Shown one piece after another: positions 53,509 through 64,000 of a DNA stretch of 64,000 nucleotides; positions within the stretch are counted from its first letter, which is position 1; each line of letters starts with the position of its first letter. The notes under the pieces were generated by a model that saw only the letters and a list, made by a program, of their open reading frames with translations, did no database searches and had not been told where the DNA came from. This DNA comes from an uncultured SAR116 cluster alpha proteobacterium (lineage in GTDB: Bacteria > Pseudomonadota > Alphaproteobacteria > Puniceispirillales > Puniceispirillaceae): positions 1-64,000 of the forward strand of contig CABYZM010000003.1 of NCBI GenBank assembly GCA_902523435.1. The letters are read 5' to 3'. The translations under genes and the position numbers were made by a program.

Positions 53509-54841
53509 AATCAGTCTGACCAATCATCTTGATGACTTGCGCCAGTCAGACCTTTGGATGGAGGGGTATTCTGGCGTACTTGTCGCAGTCTCAGGCGGGC
53601 CGGATAGTTTGGCCTTGGCGCTTGTGGCCGCCGAAATCTGTGTTGAAAAAAAGATAAATTTTGAAGCTGTTGTGGTTGATCATGGCTTGCGCTCTGAGGC
53701 AACAGGAGAAGCAAGCCAAGTAGTTGAGACACTTAAAAGCCGAGGTATTCGCAGTTGTTGTTTGCGCATAACTACCCCTCCGCCATCATCTGGTAAGCAA
53801 GCCTGGGCTCGTGAGCAACGCATGCAACTGTTATGTGACTATGCTCGTCAGACCGCTTCGGCTGTGCTGTTTGCCCATCACTATGATGACCAGGCTGAAA
53901 CAGTGGCGATGCGTCTTGCACGTGGCTCTGGTGTTATGGGCCTGTCGGCAATCGCTGCTGTCCGCATTTATCAGGGAGTGTTGTTCGTTCGGCCATTTTT
54001 GAGTCTGCGCAAATTAGACCTCATTGCCGTTTGTAAAGCTTATAAAGCTAAATATATTACCGACCCATCAAATACAGACCAGGCCTTCGAGCGGGCACGG
54101 GTCCGTGCTTGGCTGCAACAGCCAGATCAAAGGCGTTTACAGCAGCAATTGGTTCATTTGTCCAGTTTGTCTGCCCAACTTTCTGAGCGGCTGGCGGACG
54201 CTCTTGCCGAATGGTGTTCTAAACATATCGTTTTTACCTTGCGTTTACGCGCGCAGATTAACTTTGTAACTTTTTCAGAATTGAATGAAGCCAAACAGAA
54301 TTTAATCCTGCGTCATTGTTTGTCAGTCATCGGAGGCCAGCCCTATTCTTTATCCGATAATAGATTGGACCAGACACGAATAAGGCTCGCAAATGGAACC
54401 AGATCAACAGCAGGAGATTGTCTCGTGCAGGGTAATGCTGAACGCATTACAATTATGGCTGAATTTGGTCGCATGCCTGAACCGGAACTGACTGTTCAGG
54501 CGGGGCGGATTTATTGTTTTGATAAACGCTGGCTGATCCGGACAACAAAAGATGGTGTTATCCGGCGATTGGGGCCTGCAGGATGGGCCAAGCGCAGCCA
54601 GTCATCTAACTTTCAGTCTTTATCTGATTGGACTGCGCGGATGGGGGCGATGATTCCTGTGTTGCATGGTCTTGACGGAAGACGGTACTGCCCCCATTTC
54701 ATACAGAGAAGTGTTTTTTATCCGGACTCTGCGTTCAATCCTGCACAACAAGACCCTTCACCAATAAGAACGTTTTGTGCAAGTTGTCTACCTTTGGATG
54801 GGCCATGTGCAGTGATAAAAACAGACATTAATGACAGATAG
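53489..54841 (+). CDS. tilS: tRNA(Ile)-lysidine synthetase
   Basis: TilS attaches lysine to the wobble cytidine of tRNA-Ile with anticodon CAU, so that it reads AUA and is charged with isoleucine. The 450-residue product has the PP-loop ATP motif SGGPDSLALALV (residues 35-46). VDHGLRSEATGEA, FAHHYDDQAETVAMRLARGSG and RKLDLIAVCKAY are the catalytic-domain segments, and the C-terminal domains bind tRNA. The start is GTG inside the end of cpoB (20-bp overlap), leaving the P loop at its normal place. A likely substrate tRNA is in this window at 16506. ftsH follows after 12 bp. Confidence 0.95.
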   Translation: MSVAAAKISLTNHLDDLRQSDLWMEGYSGVLVAVSGGPDSLALALVAAEICVEKKINFEAVVVDHGLRSEATGEASQVVETLKSRGIRSCCLRITTPPPSSGKQAWAREQRMQLLCDYARQTASAVLFAHHYDDQAETVAMRLARGSGVMGLSAIAAVRIYQGVLFVRPFLSLRKLDLIAVCKAYKAKYITDPSNTDQAFERARVRAWLQQPDQRRLQQQLVHLSSLSAQLSERLADALAEWCSKHIVFTLRLRAQINFVTFSELNEAKQNLILRHCLSVIGGQPYSLSDNRLDQTRIRLANGTRSTAGDCLVQGNAERITIMAEFGRMPEPELTVQAGRIYCFDKRWLIRTTKDGVIRRLGPAGWAKRSQSSNFQSLSDWTARMGAMIPVLHGLDGRRYCPHFIQRSVFYPDSAFNPAQQDPSPIRTFCASCLPLDGPCAVIKTDINDR

Positions 54842-54853
54842 AGGCAAAATCTT

Positions 54854-56791
54854 GTGAATAACCTTGGACGTAACATAGCAATATGGCTCATCATTGGTGC
54901 CGCACTTATGGCATTATTCAATATGTTTCAGACTTCTGGGACGACACAGAGCTCTTCAAAGATCGCTTATACTGACTTCATCGCCCAGGCAAAAAGCGGC
55001 GGCATAACCGATGTGCTCATTGAAGGGAACAATCTGAAGGGACGCACACGCGAGAATTCAACAGTTGTCAGCTACAAGCCGGATGGGGCTGATGTGGTTG
55101 CCACTCTGGAGGGCTCAGATGTACGAATTGATGCTCGGCCTGATGAAAGTAATATGCCAGGATTCCTGTCTGTGCTAATTTCCTGGTTTCCTATGTTATT
55201 GTTTATTGGGGTATGGATTTTTTTCATGCGTCAGATGCAGGGCGGAGGACGCGGTGGTGCGATGGGCTTTGGCAAAAGTCGCGCAAAAATGCTAACTGAA
55301 CACCATGGTCGTGTGACTTTTGAAGATGTGGCTGGTATCGATGAGGCAAAAACAGAATTAGAAGAAGTAGTCGAGTTTTTGAAAGATCCAGGGAAATTCC
55401 AGCGTTTAGGTGGAAAAATTCCAAAGGGTGTGTTGCTTGTTGGCCCGCCAGGCACAGGTAAAACACTTTTGGCCCGTGCTATCGCTGGTGAGGCAAATGT
55501 TCCTTTCTTTACCATTTCTGGTTCTGATTTTGTGGAAATGTTTGTGGGTGTAGGGGCTAGCCGTGTGCGCGATATGTTTGAACAAGGCAAGAAAAATGCT
55601 CCTTGTATCATTTTTATTGATGAGATTGACGCGGTTGGACGTCACCGTGGAGCGGGCCTTGGCGGCGGGAATGACGAGCGAGAACAGACCCTGAACCAGA
55701 TGTTAGTTGAAATGGATGGTTTTGAGGCTAACGAAGGCGTGATACTGATAGCCGCTACAAACCGCCCGGATGTTCTCGATCCTGCGTTGCTTAGACCAGG
55801 CCGGTTTGACCGCCAGGTTGTGGTACCGAACCCTGATGTGACGGGCCGCGAAAAAATTCTAAAAGTGCACATGCGCAAAACCCCATTGGCCAATGATGTT
55901 GAAGCTCGTATTATTGCCCGTGGCACTCCAGGTTTTTCAGGAGCCGATTTAGCAAATCTAGTAAACGAGGCAGCGTTACTTGCGGCTCGTAAAGGCCGAC
56001 GTACTGTATCCATGGCTGAATTTGAGGAAGCTAAGGATAAAGTCATGATGGGCTCTGAGCGCCGTTCAATGGTGATGACAGACGACGAGAAAAAGCTGAC
56101 TGCCTATCATGAAGCTGGTCACGCAGTTGTTGCATTGCATTCACCAGCTTCTGATCCAATCCACAAGGCTACAATTATTCCGCGTGGCCGGGCGCTTGGC
56201 ATGGTTATGCGTTTGCCAGAAGGTGATCGAATATCCATGGCGGTAGATAAATTGCTGGCAGATCTGCGGGTGGCCTGTGGTGGCCGTATTGCTGAAGAGC
56301 TTATTTTTGGGGCGGAAAAAGTGACAACAGGCGCGTCATCAGATATACGTATGGCAACAGATGTCGCCCGACGTATGGTGACCGAATGGGGGATGTCTGA
56401 CAAGTTGGGTTTTCTCGCTTATAGTGGTGATGAACAGGAAGTCTTCCTTGGCCGGTCAGTCACCCAACAAAAAAATGTATCCGAAAAAACAGCCGATGTG
56501 ATTGATTCTGAAGTCCGCCGAATTGTGGATACAGCCTACAAGGATGCCACCAAAATTCTGAAAGATAAAGGTGATGAGCTAGAACTTCTAGCGCAGGGGC
56601 TTCTGGAATATGAAACCTTGAATGGAGATGAAATCCGCATCATTGTTGAAGGCGGTACATTGTCTCGAAAAGATGAGACAGATGATGACACGCCGGCCCC
56701 ACGGGCAAAAAAAACGCGCTCTGGTCTGCCGACAGGCGGACGGGCACGCACGCGTCCTGACCCTGACACACCAGGATCCGAGCCTGTCTGA
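54854..56791 (+). CDS. ftsH: ATP-dependent zinc metalloprotease FtsH
   Basis: FtsH is a membrane-anchored hexameric AAA+ protease that degrades misfolded membrane proteins and regulators such as heat-shock sigma factors. The product has 645 residues. Two membrane helices (about residues 8-26 and 100-123) flank a periplasmic domain. Walker A is [20 protein letters not shown], Walker [16 protein letters not shown], the second region of homology [11 protein letters not shown], and the zinc motif HEAGH is at residues 419-423. The start is GTG. The gene lies between tilS and folP, as in E. coli and many alphaproteobacteria. It would set the level of sigma-32 that drives hsp20. Confidence 0.98.
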   Translation: MNNLGRNIAIWLIIGAALMALFNMFQTSGTTQSSSKIAYTDFIAQAKSGGITDVLIEGNNLKGRTRENSTVVSYKPDGADVVATLEGSDVRIDARPDESNMPGFLSVLISWFPMLLFIGVWIFFMRQMQGGGRGGAMGFGKSRAKMLTEHHGRVTFEDVAGIDEAKTELEEVVEFLKDPGKFQRLGGKIPKGVLLVGPPGTGKTLLARAIAGEANVPFFTISGSDFVEMFVGVGASRVRDMFEQGKKNAPCIIFIDEIDAVGRHRGAGLGGGNDEREQTLNQMLVEMDGFEANEGVILIAATNRPDVLDPALLRPGRFDRQVVVPNPDVTGREKILKVHMRKTPLANDVEARIIARGTPGFSGADLANLVNEAALLAARKGRRTVSMAEFEEAKDKVMMGSERRSMVMTDDEKKLTAYHEAGHAVVALHSPASDPIHKATIIPRGRALGMVMRLPEGDRISMAVDKLLADLRVACGGRIAEELIFGAEKVTTGASSDIRMATDVARRMVTEWGMSDKLGFLAYSGDEQEVFLGRSVTQQKNVSEKTADVIDSEVRRIVDTAYKDATKILKDKGDELELLAQGLLEYETLNGDEIRIIVEGGTLSRKDETDDDTPAPRAKKTRSGLPTGGRARTRPDPDTPGSEPV

Positions 56792-56800
56792 CAAACACAG

Positions 56801-57970
56801 ATGCAGCTGCATACCTCTAACAACAAACAGGCGGGGCTCGTTTTTATCAGCCCCGCTTCTTTTGCTAGCAACTGGTCTGCTGCACAGAGTTTATGGCTTC
56901 GTCCTGTGGGGATTGCACCTTTTAACGCGTTGCGTGCTGTTCTTGATGCCGATTCTGCATTGCCGCTGGCAGGTGGGCCTTATGGGTTTACCCATCTCGA
57001 TCTGGTCACTGGTGAGAAGTCAGCTGGGTATAAGGCTGCACGTGTCAGTATCGCAGAGGCCCGGCAAATAACAAAAGATGAAGCCGCAGGCCAGCTGGCT
57101 GCGATTACCGGCCCGCGTCAAGCGTTTGCCGGTCTGCCAATGGACAGGGTTCAGGTGATGGGCATCGTGAATGTCACGCCAGACAGTTTTTCAGATGGCG
57201 GCCGATTTTTTGATACAGAGGACGCGATTGCCCATGGCCGTGGCATGGCTGTAGACGGGGCAACCCTGTTGGATGTAGGTGGGGAAAGCACTCGCCCCGG
57301 GGCAGAACCTATTTCAACAGAGGAAGAGCTGGCCCGCATTACTCCTGTTATCAGTGCACTGGCCAAAGACGGGCATCTGGTCTCTGCTGATACTCGTCAT
57401 AGCGCGGTGATGGGCCCTGCCCTGGCTGCGGGTGCGTGTATCATCAACAATGTTTCCGGCTTCACTGATGAAGGTGCGGCAGAGGTAATGGGACAGACTT
57501 ACCTCTCAGCTCCAACCAACAGTTTTGCGATCACTATGCATATGCAAGGCACCCCCCAAACGATGCAGGATGACCCTAAATATGGCTTCGCTCCAATAGA
57601 GGTGTTTGACGTGCTGGCGCGCCATGTTGATCGACTGGTTGCTGCTGGTCTGCCCCGATCCCATATCGCGGTTGACCCAGGCTTTGGCTTTGGCAAAACA
57701 CCTGCCCATAATGCAGAAATGATTAGCTGGACCAGCTTGTTTCACGGATTGGATGTGCCAGTACTATTTGGCTTTTCGCGCAAATCCTCAATCCCCAAAC
57801 TGGCCGCTTCAGGTGGGTATGACGGGGGCTATGGGGCGTCATCTGATGAACGGCTGGGTGGTAGCCTGGCCCTCACCCTTGCCGCCACTGCACAGGGCGC
57901 ACAGATCATCCGCACCCATGATGTGGCGGATACAGTTCAGGCGGTGTCGGTGCAAAAGGGGTTGATCTAG
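56801..57970 (+). CDS. folP: Dihydropteroate synthase
   Basis: FolP condenses p-aminobenzoate with hydroxymethyl-dihydropterin diphosphate in folate synthesis and is the target of sulfonamides. The catalytic TIM barrel starts about residue 115 with VQVMGIVNVTPDSFSDGGRFFD. DVGGESTRPGAEPISTEEEL, INNVSGF and the C-terminal FGFSRKSSIPKL (with the substrate-contacting Ser-Arg-Lys) follow, and the final HDVADT block is intact. The product is 389 residues, about 110 longer than E. coli FolP. The extra N-terminal domain contains ASNWSAAQSLWLRPVGIAPF and GFTHLDLVTGEKSAGYKAAR. The start follows ftsH by 9 bp. Confidence 0.95.
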   Translation: MQLHTSNNKQAGLVFISPASFASNWSAAQSLWLRPVGIAPFNALRAVLDADSALPLAGGPYGFTHLDLVTGEKSAGYKAARVSIAEARQITKDEAAGQLAAITGPRQAFAGLPMDRVQVMGIVNVTPDSFSDGGRFFDTEDAIAHGRGMAVDGATLLDVGGESTRPGAEPISTEEELARITPVISALAKDGHLVSADTRHSAVMGPALAAGACIINNVSGFTDEGAAEVMGQTYLSAPTNSFAITMHMQGTPQTMQDDPKYGFAPIEVFDVLARHVDRLVAAGLPRSHIAVDPGFGFGKTPAHNAEMISWTSLFHGLDVPVLFGFSRKSSIPKLAASGGYDGGYGASSDERLGGSLALTLAATAQGAQIIRTHDVADTVQAVSVQKGLI

Positions 57971-58107
57971 GGTCTCTTCTTGGTAGTTATAAAGTAGTTT
58001 ATTCTTCTCATCCTCAATTTCTGGACAGGTGGCCTTAGTCCAGCCTATAGTCAGCACCAGTGTGAATAGTAAAATAGACAGTTCAGAAGAGAAGGACAGC
58101 TAAACCT

Positions 58108-59457
58108 ATGGCAGGGATTTTTGGCACAGATGGGGTGCGCGCACGTATCAATACTGGCTCGATGCGGGCAGAGTCTGTGGTCAGGCTGGCACTGGCAGCA
58201 GGCCGCTGGTTTGCGGATAAAACAGCAGATGACGGACGGATGACTCGCCCAATGGTAGTGATTGGCAAAGATACCCGATTGTCTGGCTATATGCTGGAAT
58301 CTGCCCTGGTGGCTGGCTTTACTTCTATTGGGATTAACTGCCGCCTACTTGGCCCTGTGCCAACTGCGGCTGTGTCTTATCTGACCCACTCACTGAGGGC
58401 AGATTTTGGGGTGATGATTTCTGCCTCACACAACCCGCATCACGATAACGGGATAAAGCTCTTTGGACCAGATGGCTATAAACTGGATGATGCAATTGAA
58501 GAAGACATTTCAGCCCTAATGCGCGGGTCTATCGCGCTGGCACCGCCAGATGGGCTGGGCCGGGCGCGCCGGATTGTAAATTCTGATCAGCGTTACATGG
58601 AATTTGCCAAAGCCACCTTTGATACCGCCCAGTCTCTGGCCGGGATGCGGATTGTGGTGGACTGTGCGCATGGGGCCGCATATCGCACCGCCCCTAATAC
58701 GCTGGTTGAATTAGGGGCAGACATTCTGCCGTTGGGCGTTGCCCCTGACGGGCTAAATATCAATCTGAATTGTGGAGCAACCGAGCCATCAGGTATGGCG
58801 AAGGCTGTTGCGGAATCTGGGGCTGCACTAGGCATCTGTCTTGACGGGGATGCCGACAGGCTGATCCTGGCAGATGAGCAGGGGCAGATCCGTGATGGTG
58901 ATCAAATTCTGGCTACGCTAGCGCTGGACGCAGCAGAACAGGGCACACTTCACGGGCCAGTTATTGGCACTGTGATGAGCAATCTGGGCCTGGAGACGGT
59001 GCTCGCTAAGCATAATATAGGTTTTGAAAGGGCAGCGGTGGGGGACCGCTATATCTCCGAACGTATGGTCAAAACAGGCAGCAACTTGGGAGGGGAGCCA
59101 TCCGGTCATGTTTTGCTACCCCAGCTGAGCCGGACCGGTGATGGGCTAATTGCGGCTCTACAAATCTTATCGATTATCTGTCGCACGGGAAAGCCCGCCT
59201 CTGAGCTGTTGTCCTGCTTTACCCCAATACCGCAAAGACTGGTTAACCTAAGAGATATAGACAAGGCTGTTCTGAGCGACAAGCGGGTCACAGCGCAGGT
59301 CGCTGCAGTTGAGGCAGAGCTGGGCGGTCAAGGGCGCGTGCTGCTGCGCCCATCGGGCACAGAACCGCTTATCCGTGTGATGGTGGAAGCGGTTGATAAA
59401 GCTCGCCTCAATGCCGCCATGGACAAGCTGGTCACTGTGCTGAAAGCGGCCTCTTAG
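58108..59457 (+). CDS. glmM: Phosphoglucosamine mutase
   Basis: GlmM converts glucosamine 6-phosphate to glucosamine 1-phosphate, the route to UDP-GlcNAc for peptidoglycan and lipopolysaccharide. It has 449 residues, normal length. It opens with GIFGTDGVRARINTGSM. The phosphoserine loop MISASHNPHHDNGIK has the catalytic Ser at residue 107. The metal loop is DGDADRLILADEQG, the sugar-binding motif GGEPSGHV, and the phosphate-binding motif RPSGTEPLIRVMVE. ATG follows AAGGACAGC. The cluster ftsH-folP-glmM is a widely kept order. Confidence 0.98.
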   Translation: MAGIFGTDGVRARINTGSMRAESVVRLALAAGRWFADKTADDGRMTRPMVVIGKDTRLSGYMLESALVAGFTSIGINCRLLGPVPTAAVSYLTHSLRADFGVMISASHNPHHDNGIKLFGPDGYKLDDAIEEDISALMRGSIALAPPDGLGRARRIVNSDQRYMEFAKATFDTAQSLAGMRIVVDCAHGAAYRTAPNTLVELGADILPLGVAPDGLNINLNCGATEPSGMAKAVAESGAALGICLDGDADRLILADEQGQIRDGDQILATLALDAAEQGTLHGPVIGTVMSNLGLETVLAKHNIGFERAAVGDRYISERMVKTGSNLGGEPSGHVLLPQLSRTGDGLIAALQILSIICRTGKPASELLSCFTPIPQRLVNLRDIDKAVLSDKRVTAQVAAVEAELGGQGRVLLRPSGTEPLIRVMVEAVDKARLNAAMDKLVTVLKAAS

Positions 59458-59499
59458 GAGTAGGGGTGGCCCGCCATCTATACCTTTTCCTACATTTTC

Positions 59500-59540
59500 T
59501 TATGTCGTGTTCTTGACATTTTATGTCGGCTCATTATTTT
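59500..59540 (+). promoter_or_regulatory. serC promoter flanked by direct repeats TTATGTCG
   Basis: A perfect -35 TTGACA (59513-59518) and a -10-like TATTTT (59535-59540) are separated by 16 nt. The 8-mer TTATGTCG occurs at 59500-59507 and again at 59521-59528, exactly 21 bp apart (two helical turns). One copy is just upstream of the -35 and one in the spacer. This arrangement fits a repressor or activator that contacts one DNA face. Confidence 0.5.
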
Positions 59541-59546
59541 CTAACT

Positions 59547-59594
59547 CGGGTCGCTGTCTCCCAACGGACAGTCACATTTTGATAGAGGTTCGCC
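59547..59594 (+). promoter_or_regulatory. serC leader RNA candidate
   Basis: The region between the predicted transcription start and the serC ATG is about 48 nt. It contains a hairpin CTGTC (59554-59558) / GACAG (59567-59571) with an 8-nt loop including CCCAAC, followed by a stretch reaching the Shine-Dalgarno sequence AGAGG. A short structured RNA is known upstream of serC in alphaproteobacteria (the serC motif). I match it by location and hairpin only; a covariance search is needed. Confidence 0.42.
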
Positions 59595-60749
59595 ATGTCG
59601 CCGCACATTAGGCCGTTGTCCCCGCACTTTTCATCTGGGCCAACAAAGAAATTTACTGGCTGGACCCCTGCTCACGTCGAAGATGCCGCGGTTGGTCGCT
59701 CGCATCGCGCAAAAGAGCCTAAAGCCAAAATTTTATCTGCTATCAAACGCATGTCTGCTTTGCTAGGTCTGCCTGACGATTATCGTCTGGGTATTGTGCC
59801 TGCATCTGATACAGGCGCGGTTGAAATGGCCATGTGGTCTGTCTTGGGCGCATGTGGCACAGATATCCTGGCCTGGGAATCCTTTGGTCAGACATGGGTG
59901 GCGGACGCCACTGAACAATTAAAACTTAAGGATTGCAGAATATTGGAGGCAGATTGGGGGGACTTGCCTGACCTTGCTGAAGTTGATTTCAGTCGTGACG
60001 TTTTGTTTACCTTTAATGGAACAACCTCTGGTGTACGGTTGCCAAATACAAACTGGATCCCTCATGACCGCGAAGGCCTCACGATCGCTGATGCGACATC
60101 TGCCTGTTTTGCCATGCAGATGGACTGGGCCAAGCTGGATATCACAACTTTCAGTTGGCAAAAATCACTTGGCGGGGAAGCTGGGCATGGGGTAATCATC
60201 CTCTCGCCACGAGCAGTAGCACGTCTTGAAAGCTACAGCCCGCCTTGGCCTGTACCGAAGATTTTTCAACTGACTAAAGGCGGTAAGCTTGTCGAGGGAA
60301 TTTTCCGCGGCGATACGATCAATACGCCGTCCCTGCTCTGCGTGGAGGATTTGCACGCTGCGCTTGACTGGGCTGAGGCACAAGGCGGCCTGCCTGGTCT
60401 AATTTGCCGATCTGAGGCCAATTTAAGTGTGGTGCAGGATTTTGTGGCTGGCTCTGACTGGTGCGGTTTCCTATGCAGCGATGTGGCAAATTTGTCCTCT
60501 ACCTCTATCTGCCTGAAGCTGGTTCACCCAGATGTTGTAGCACTTAGCGTGGATGAACAGGCCGCCTTTGCCAAACAGATGGTGGCTATGTTGGCAAATG
60601 AAGGCGTTGCCTATGATATCGGTGCCTACCGCACGGCTCCTGCCGGTTTCCGTCTGTGGGGTGGGCCAACCGTTGATTCTGAAGATGTGGCTGCGCTGAT
60701 GCCTTGGCTGGACTGGGCATTTGAGCATGCGTGCAAACAACAGTATTAG
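59595..60749 (+). CDS. serC: Phosphoserine aminotransferase
   Basis: SerC transaminates 3-phosphohydroxypyruvate to phosphoserine, the second step of serine synthesis, and it can also act in pyridoxine synthesis. It has 384 residues, of the longer alphaproteobacterial form. It opens with [20 protein letters not shown] and [12 protein letters not shown]. The cofactor lysine is in [20 protein letters not shown], at residue 190. The C-terminal block [20 protein letters not shown] is intact. It has its own promoter and a leader. serA, the preceding enzyme in the pathway, follows after 16 bp and is co-transcribed. Confidence 0.96.
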   Translation: MSPHIRPLSPHFSSGPTKKFTGWTPAHVEDAAVGRSHRAKEPKAKILSAIKRMSALLGLPDDYRLGIVPASDTGAVEMAMWSVLGACGTDILAWESFGQTWVADATEQLKLKDCRILEADWGDLPDLAEVDFSRDVLFTFNGTTSGVRLPNTNWIPHDREGLTIADATSACFAMQMDWAKLDITTFSWQKSLGGEAGHGVIILSPRAVARLESYSPPWPVPKIFQLTKGGKLVEGIFRGDTINTPSLLCVEDLHAALDWAEAQGGLPGLICRSEANLSVVQDFVAGSDWCGFLCSDVANLSSTSICLKLVHPDVVALSVDEQAAFAKQMVAMLANEGVAYDIGAYRTAPAGFRLWGGPTVDSEDVAALMPWLDWAFEHACKQQY

Positions 60750-60765
60750 AGAAAAGAGCAAAATA

Positions 60766-62343
60766 ATGACAAAAGTGCTGATTAGTGACAAGCTGGCCCC
60801 AGCCGCAGCAGACATCTTCCGCGATTCTGGCATTTTGGTTGATGTAAAGCCTGGCCTAAGCCCAGAAGAGTTGGGTGAGATTATCAGTGATTATGAGGGT
60901 CTGGCCATCCGGTCCGCAACCAAGGTCACGCTTGAATTGCTGGACAAAGCCCCCCGGCTGAAAGTGGTTGGCCGTGCAGGGATTGGTGTTGATAATGTTG
61001 ATATTGCCGCCGCGACGGCGGCTGGCGTGATAGTTATGAATACGCCCTTTGGCAATGCGGTCACAACAGCTGAACACGCGATTTCTATGTTGTTAGCTCT
61101 GGCCCGCCAGATCCCGCAGGCACATATGTCAACAACCGCTAGCAAGTGGGAAAAGTCAAAATTTATGGGCACAGAAATCTCTGGAAAACGGCTGGGTATC
61201 ATTGGCTGTGGAAACATCGGCGCGATTGTCGCTGACCGGGCGCAGGGGTTGAAAATGAAAGTGATGGGCTATGATCCGTTCTTGACGGATGACCGAGCTA
61301 AAAAGCTGGGCATTGTAAAAGTTGAACTTGATGAGCTGCTGGAAAAGTCGGATTTCATTTCACTTCACACGCCATTGACAGATGCAACAAGGAATATCAT
61401 TTCCGCTGATGCGCTGAACCGCACAAAAAAGGGTGTGCGTATCGTAAACTGCGCACGTGGCGGTTTGGTGGATGAAAATGCACTTTTGGCGGCTCTAGTC
61501 TCTGGACATGTTGCTGGGGCTGCGCTGGATGTTTTTGAAAACGAACCTGCAAAAGATAATCCTTTATTTTCTGCAGAAAATTTCATTGCCACTCCGCATT
61601 TAGGGGCCAGCACGGTTGAAGCACAGGAAAAGGTCGCCTTGCAGGTGGCTGAACAGATGGTAGATTATCTCATGACCGGTGCGATTACCAATGCCATCAA
61701 TATGGCCTCTGTAACAGCAGAGGAAGCCCCGCTGCTGAAACCCTATATGACGCTTGGCGGCCTGTTAGGCCGATTCTTAGGCCAGCTCGATACAGTAGGG
61801 CTGACTGCGGTGAAGCTGGAATTTGAGGGCAAGGCTGCTGGTCTGAATGACCAGCCGATACTTGCATCCGCACTTGCAGGCGTGTTAGGCCCTAAAATGG
61901 ATTCGGTGAATATGGTGAACGCCGCTGCGCTGGCCCATAGTCATGATATTGCTGTGGCCACTGTGCGTCACGACAGACGTTGTGATTATGAGAGCCTACT
62001 GCGCTTGACCTTAAGCTACAAAGGAGGGGAGCGGATGGTCTGTGGCACGCTGGTTGGCGGCGATAAGGCCCGCCTTGTTGAAGTGCAAGGAATTTCTGTT
62101 GAATCAGCCTTCACGGAAAACATGCTATATCTGCGCAATTATGACAAGCCTGGCTTTATCGGTGCACTGGGTAGCATGATGGGTGAGCTAGGTGTTAATA
62201 TTGCAACCTTTCATCTAGGCCGAAAGGAAGCTGGTGGTGAGGCAGTGGCACTGATTGAAATTGATGGGTCTGTGACGCATGACACATTACAGGCCATTCG
62301 GGCTATGCCTCAGGTTGTGCGTGCAGATTATCTGCAGTTTTGA
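60766..62343 (+). CDS. serA: D-3-phosphoglycerate dehydrogenase
   Basis: SerA oxidises 3-phosphoglycerate with NAD as the first step of serine synthesis. About 525 residues, the long form. The substrate domain opens with KVLISDKLAPAAADIFRDSG. The NAD-binding Rossmann domain has LGIIGCGNIGAIVADRA. The catalytic Arg/Glu/His are in VNCARGGLVDENALLAAL, DVFENEPAKDNPLF and ATPHLGASTVEA. An intervening allosteric domain follows, then a C-terminal ACT domain (NYDKPGFIGALGSMMGELGV) that binds serine for feedback control. An ATG at 60721 is in frame but lies inside serC; the ATG at 60766 is chosen. Confidence 0.97.
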   Translation: MTKVLISDKLAPAAADIFRDSGILVDVKPGLSPEELGEIISDYEGLAIRSATKVTLELLDKAPRLKVVGRAGIGVDNVDIAAATAAGVIVMNTPFGNAVTTAEHAISMLLALARQIPQAHMSTTASKWEKSKFMGTEISGKRLGIIGCGNIGAIVADRAQGLKMKVMGYDPFLTDDRAKKLGIVKVELDELLEKSDFISLHTPLTDATRNIISADALNRTKKGVRIVNCARGGLVDENALLAALVSGHVAGAALDVFENEPAKDNPLFSAENFIATPHLGASTVEAQEKVALQVAEQMVDYLMTGAITNAINMASVTAEEAPLLKPYMTLGGLLGRFLGQLDTVGLTAVKLEFEGKAAGLNDQPILASALAGVLGPKMDSVNMVNAAALAHSHDIAVATVRHDRRCDYESLLRLTLSYKGGERMVCGTLVGGDKARLVEVQGISVESAFTENMLYLRNYDKPGFIGALGSMMGELGVNIATFHLGRKEAGGEAVALIEIDGSVTHDTLQAIRAMPQVVRADYLQF

Positions 62344-62485
62344 GCCTGAACGGGTTGCTCATCTGCGGCAAACAGGATAGAAGATATTGAATTTGTGCTG
62401 CTCTACTTTTTGAAGATGTTAACGGTGGTACGGCTTTATCGCTTTTTAGGTTTAACGTTCTGTACTTTTGGCCGAGTGGGTGCTT

Positions 62486-64000
<1,515 letters not shown>

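Overview
The window reads as continuous, gene-dense core chromosome of an alphaproteobacterium. The evidence is gene order as much as gene content: a polyprenyl synthase divergent from DUF2007/trmN6/S49 peptidase/glyQ/glyS/ppdK; a DUF4164-like gene, zapA, a 6S-type RNA and fau; yebC-ruvCAB followed by ybgC-tolQRAB-pal-cpoB-tilS-ftsH-folP-glmM; and serC-serA-hisZ-purA. Medium GC and short intergenic spaces would fit a marine lineage such as SAR116, but that placement is a guess. I see no insertion sequence, prophage, CRISPR array, integrase or attachment site, so the window is not an accessory island.

Layout. 1-6.5 kb: uvrB (cut by the left edge), an aspartate-type aminotransferase, the periplasmic methionine-sulfoxide reductase subunit msrP, an ELM1-family gene and an Lrp/AsnC regulator. 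6.5-11.6 kb (minus): greA, carB, carA. 11.9-16.6 kb (plus): yqeY, dnaG, rpoD and a tRNA with anticodon CAT. 16.6-22.6 kb (minus): a hydantoinase-A-like protein overlapped with a class I glutamine amidotransferase, a small ribbon-helix-helix protein overlapped with a TrmA/RlmD-type RNA methyltransferase, and a polyprenyl diphosphate synthase. 22.7-30.8 kb (plus): DUF2007, trmN6-like, S49 peptidase, a small membrane zinc-knuckle-like protein, glyQ, glyS and ppdK, ending in an intrinsic terminator. 30.8-31.8 kb (minus): hsp20 and rpmE. 31.9-33.7 kb (plus): an MsbA-like ABC exporter. 34.0-41.1 kb (minus): a MotB/OmpA-like and MotA/TolQ-like pair, suhB, efp, gap and tkt. 41.5-64 kb (plus): cell-division, folate, Holliday-junction, Tol-Pal, tRNA-modification, FtsH, folP, glmM, serine-synthesis, hisZ and purA genes (purA is cut by the right edge).

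How they work together. Much of 47-54 kb builds the Tol-Pal machine that couples proton flow in the inner membrane to outer-membrane constriction. A second, separate proton-channel/peptidoglycan-binding pair lies at 34-36 kb and has no assigned job. tilS at 53.5 kb is the enzyme that would recode the CAT tRNA at 16.5 kb if that tRNA is Ile2. ppdK, tkt and gap belong to central carbon metabolism, and the gap product carries cofactor-pocket residues suggesting it can use NADP.

The signals least explained by gene annotation are RNA or DNA structures. They are a perfect three-way-junction fold in the pal leader (51538-51583), a serC leader with a strong promoter flanked by direct repeats (59500-59594), a ROSE-like hairpin over the hsp20 ribosome-binding site, a 5-codon minigene directly before yqeY, and a 7-bp hairpin before tolQ. 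All structural claims come from reading the sequence by eye, with no folding program or database search.
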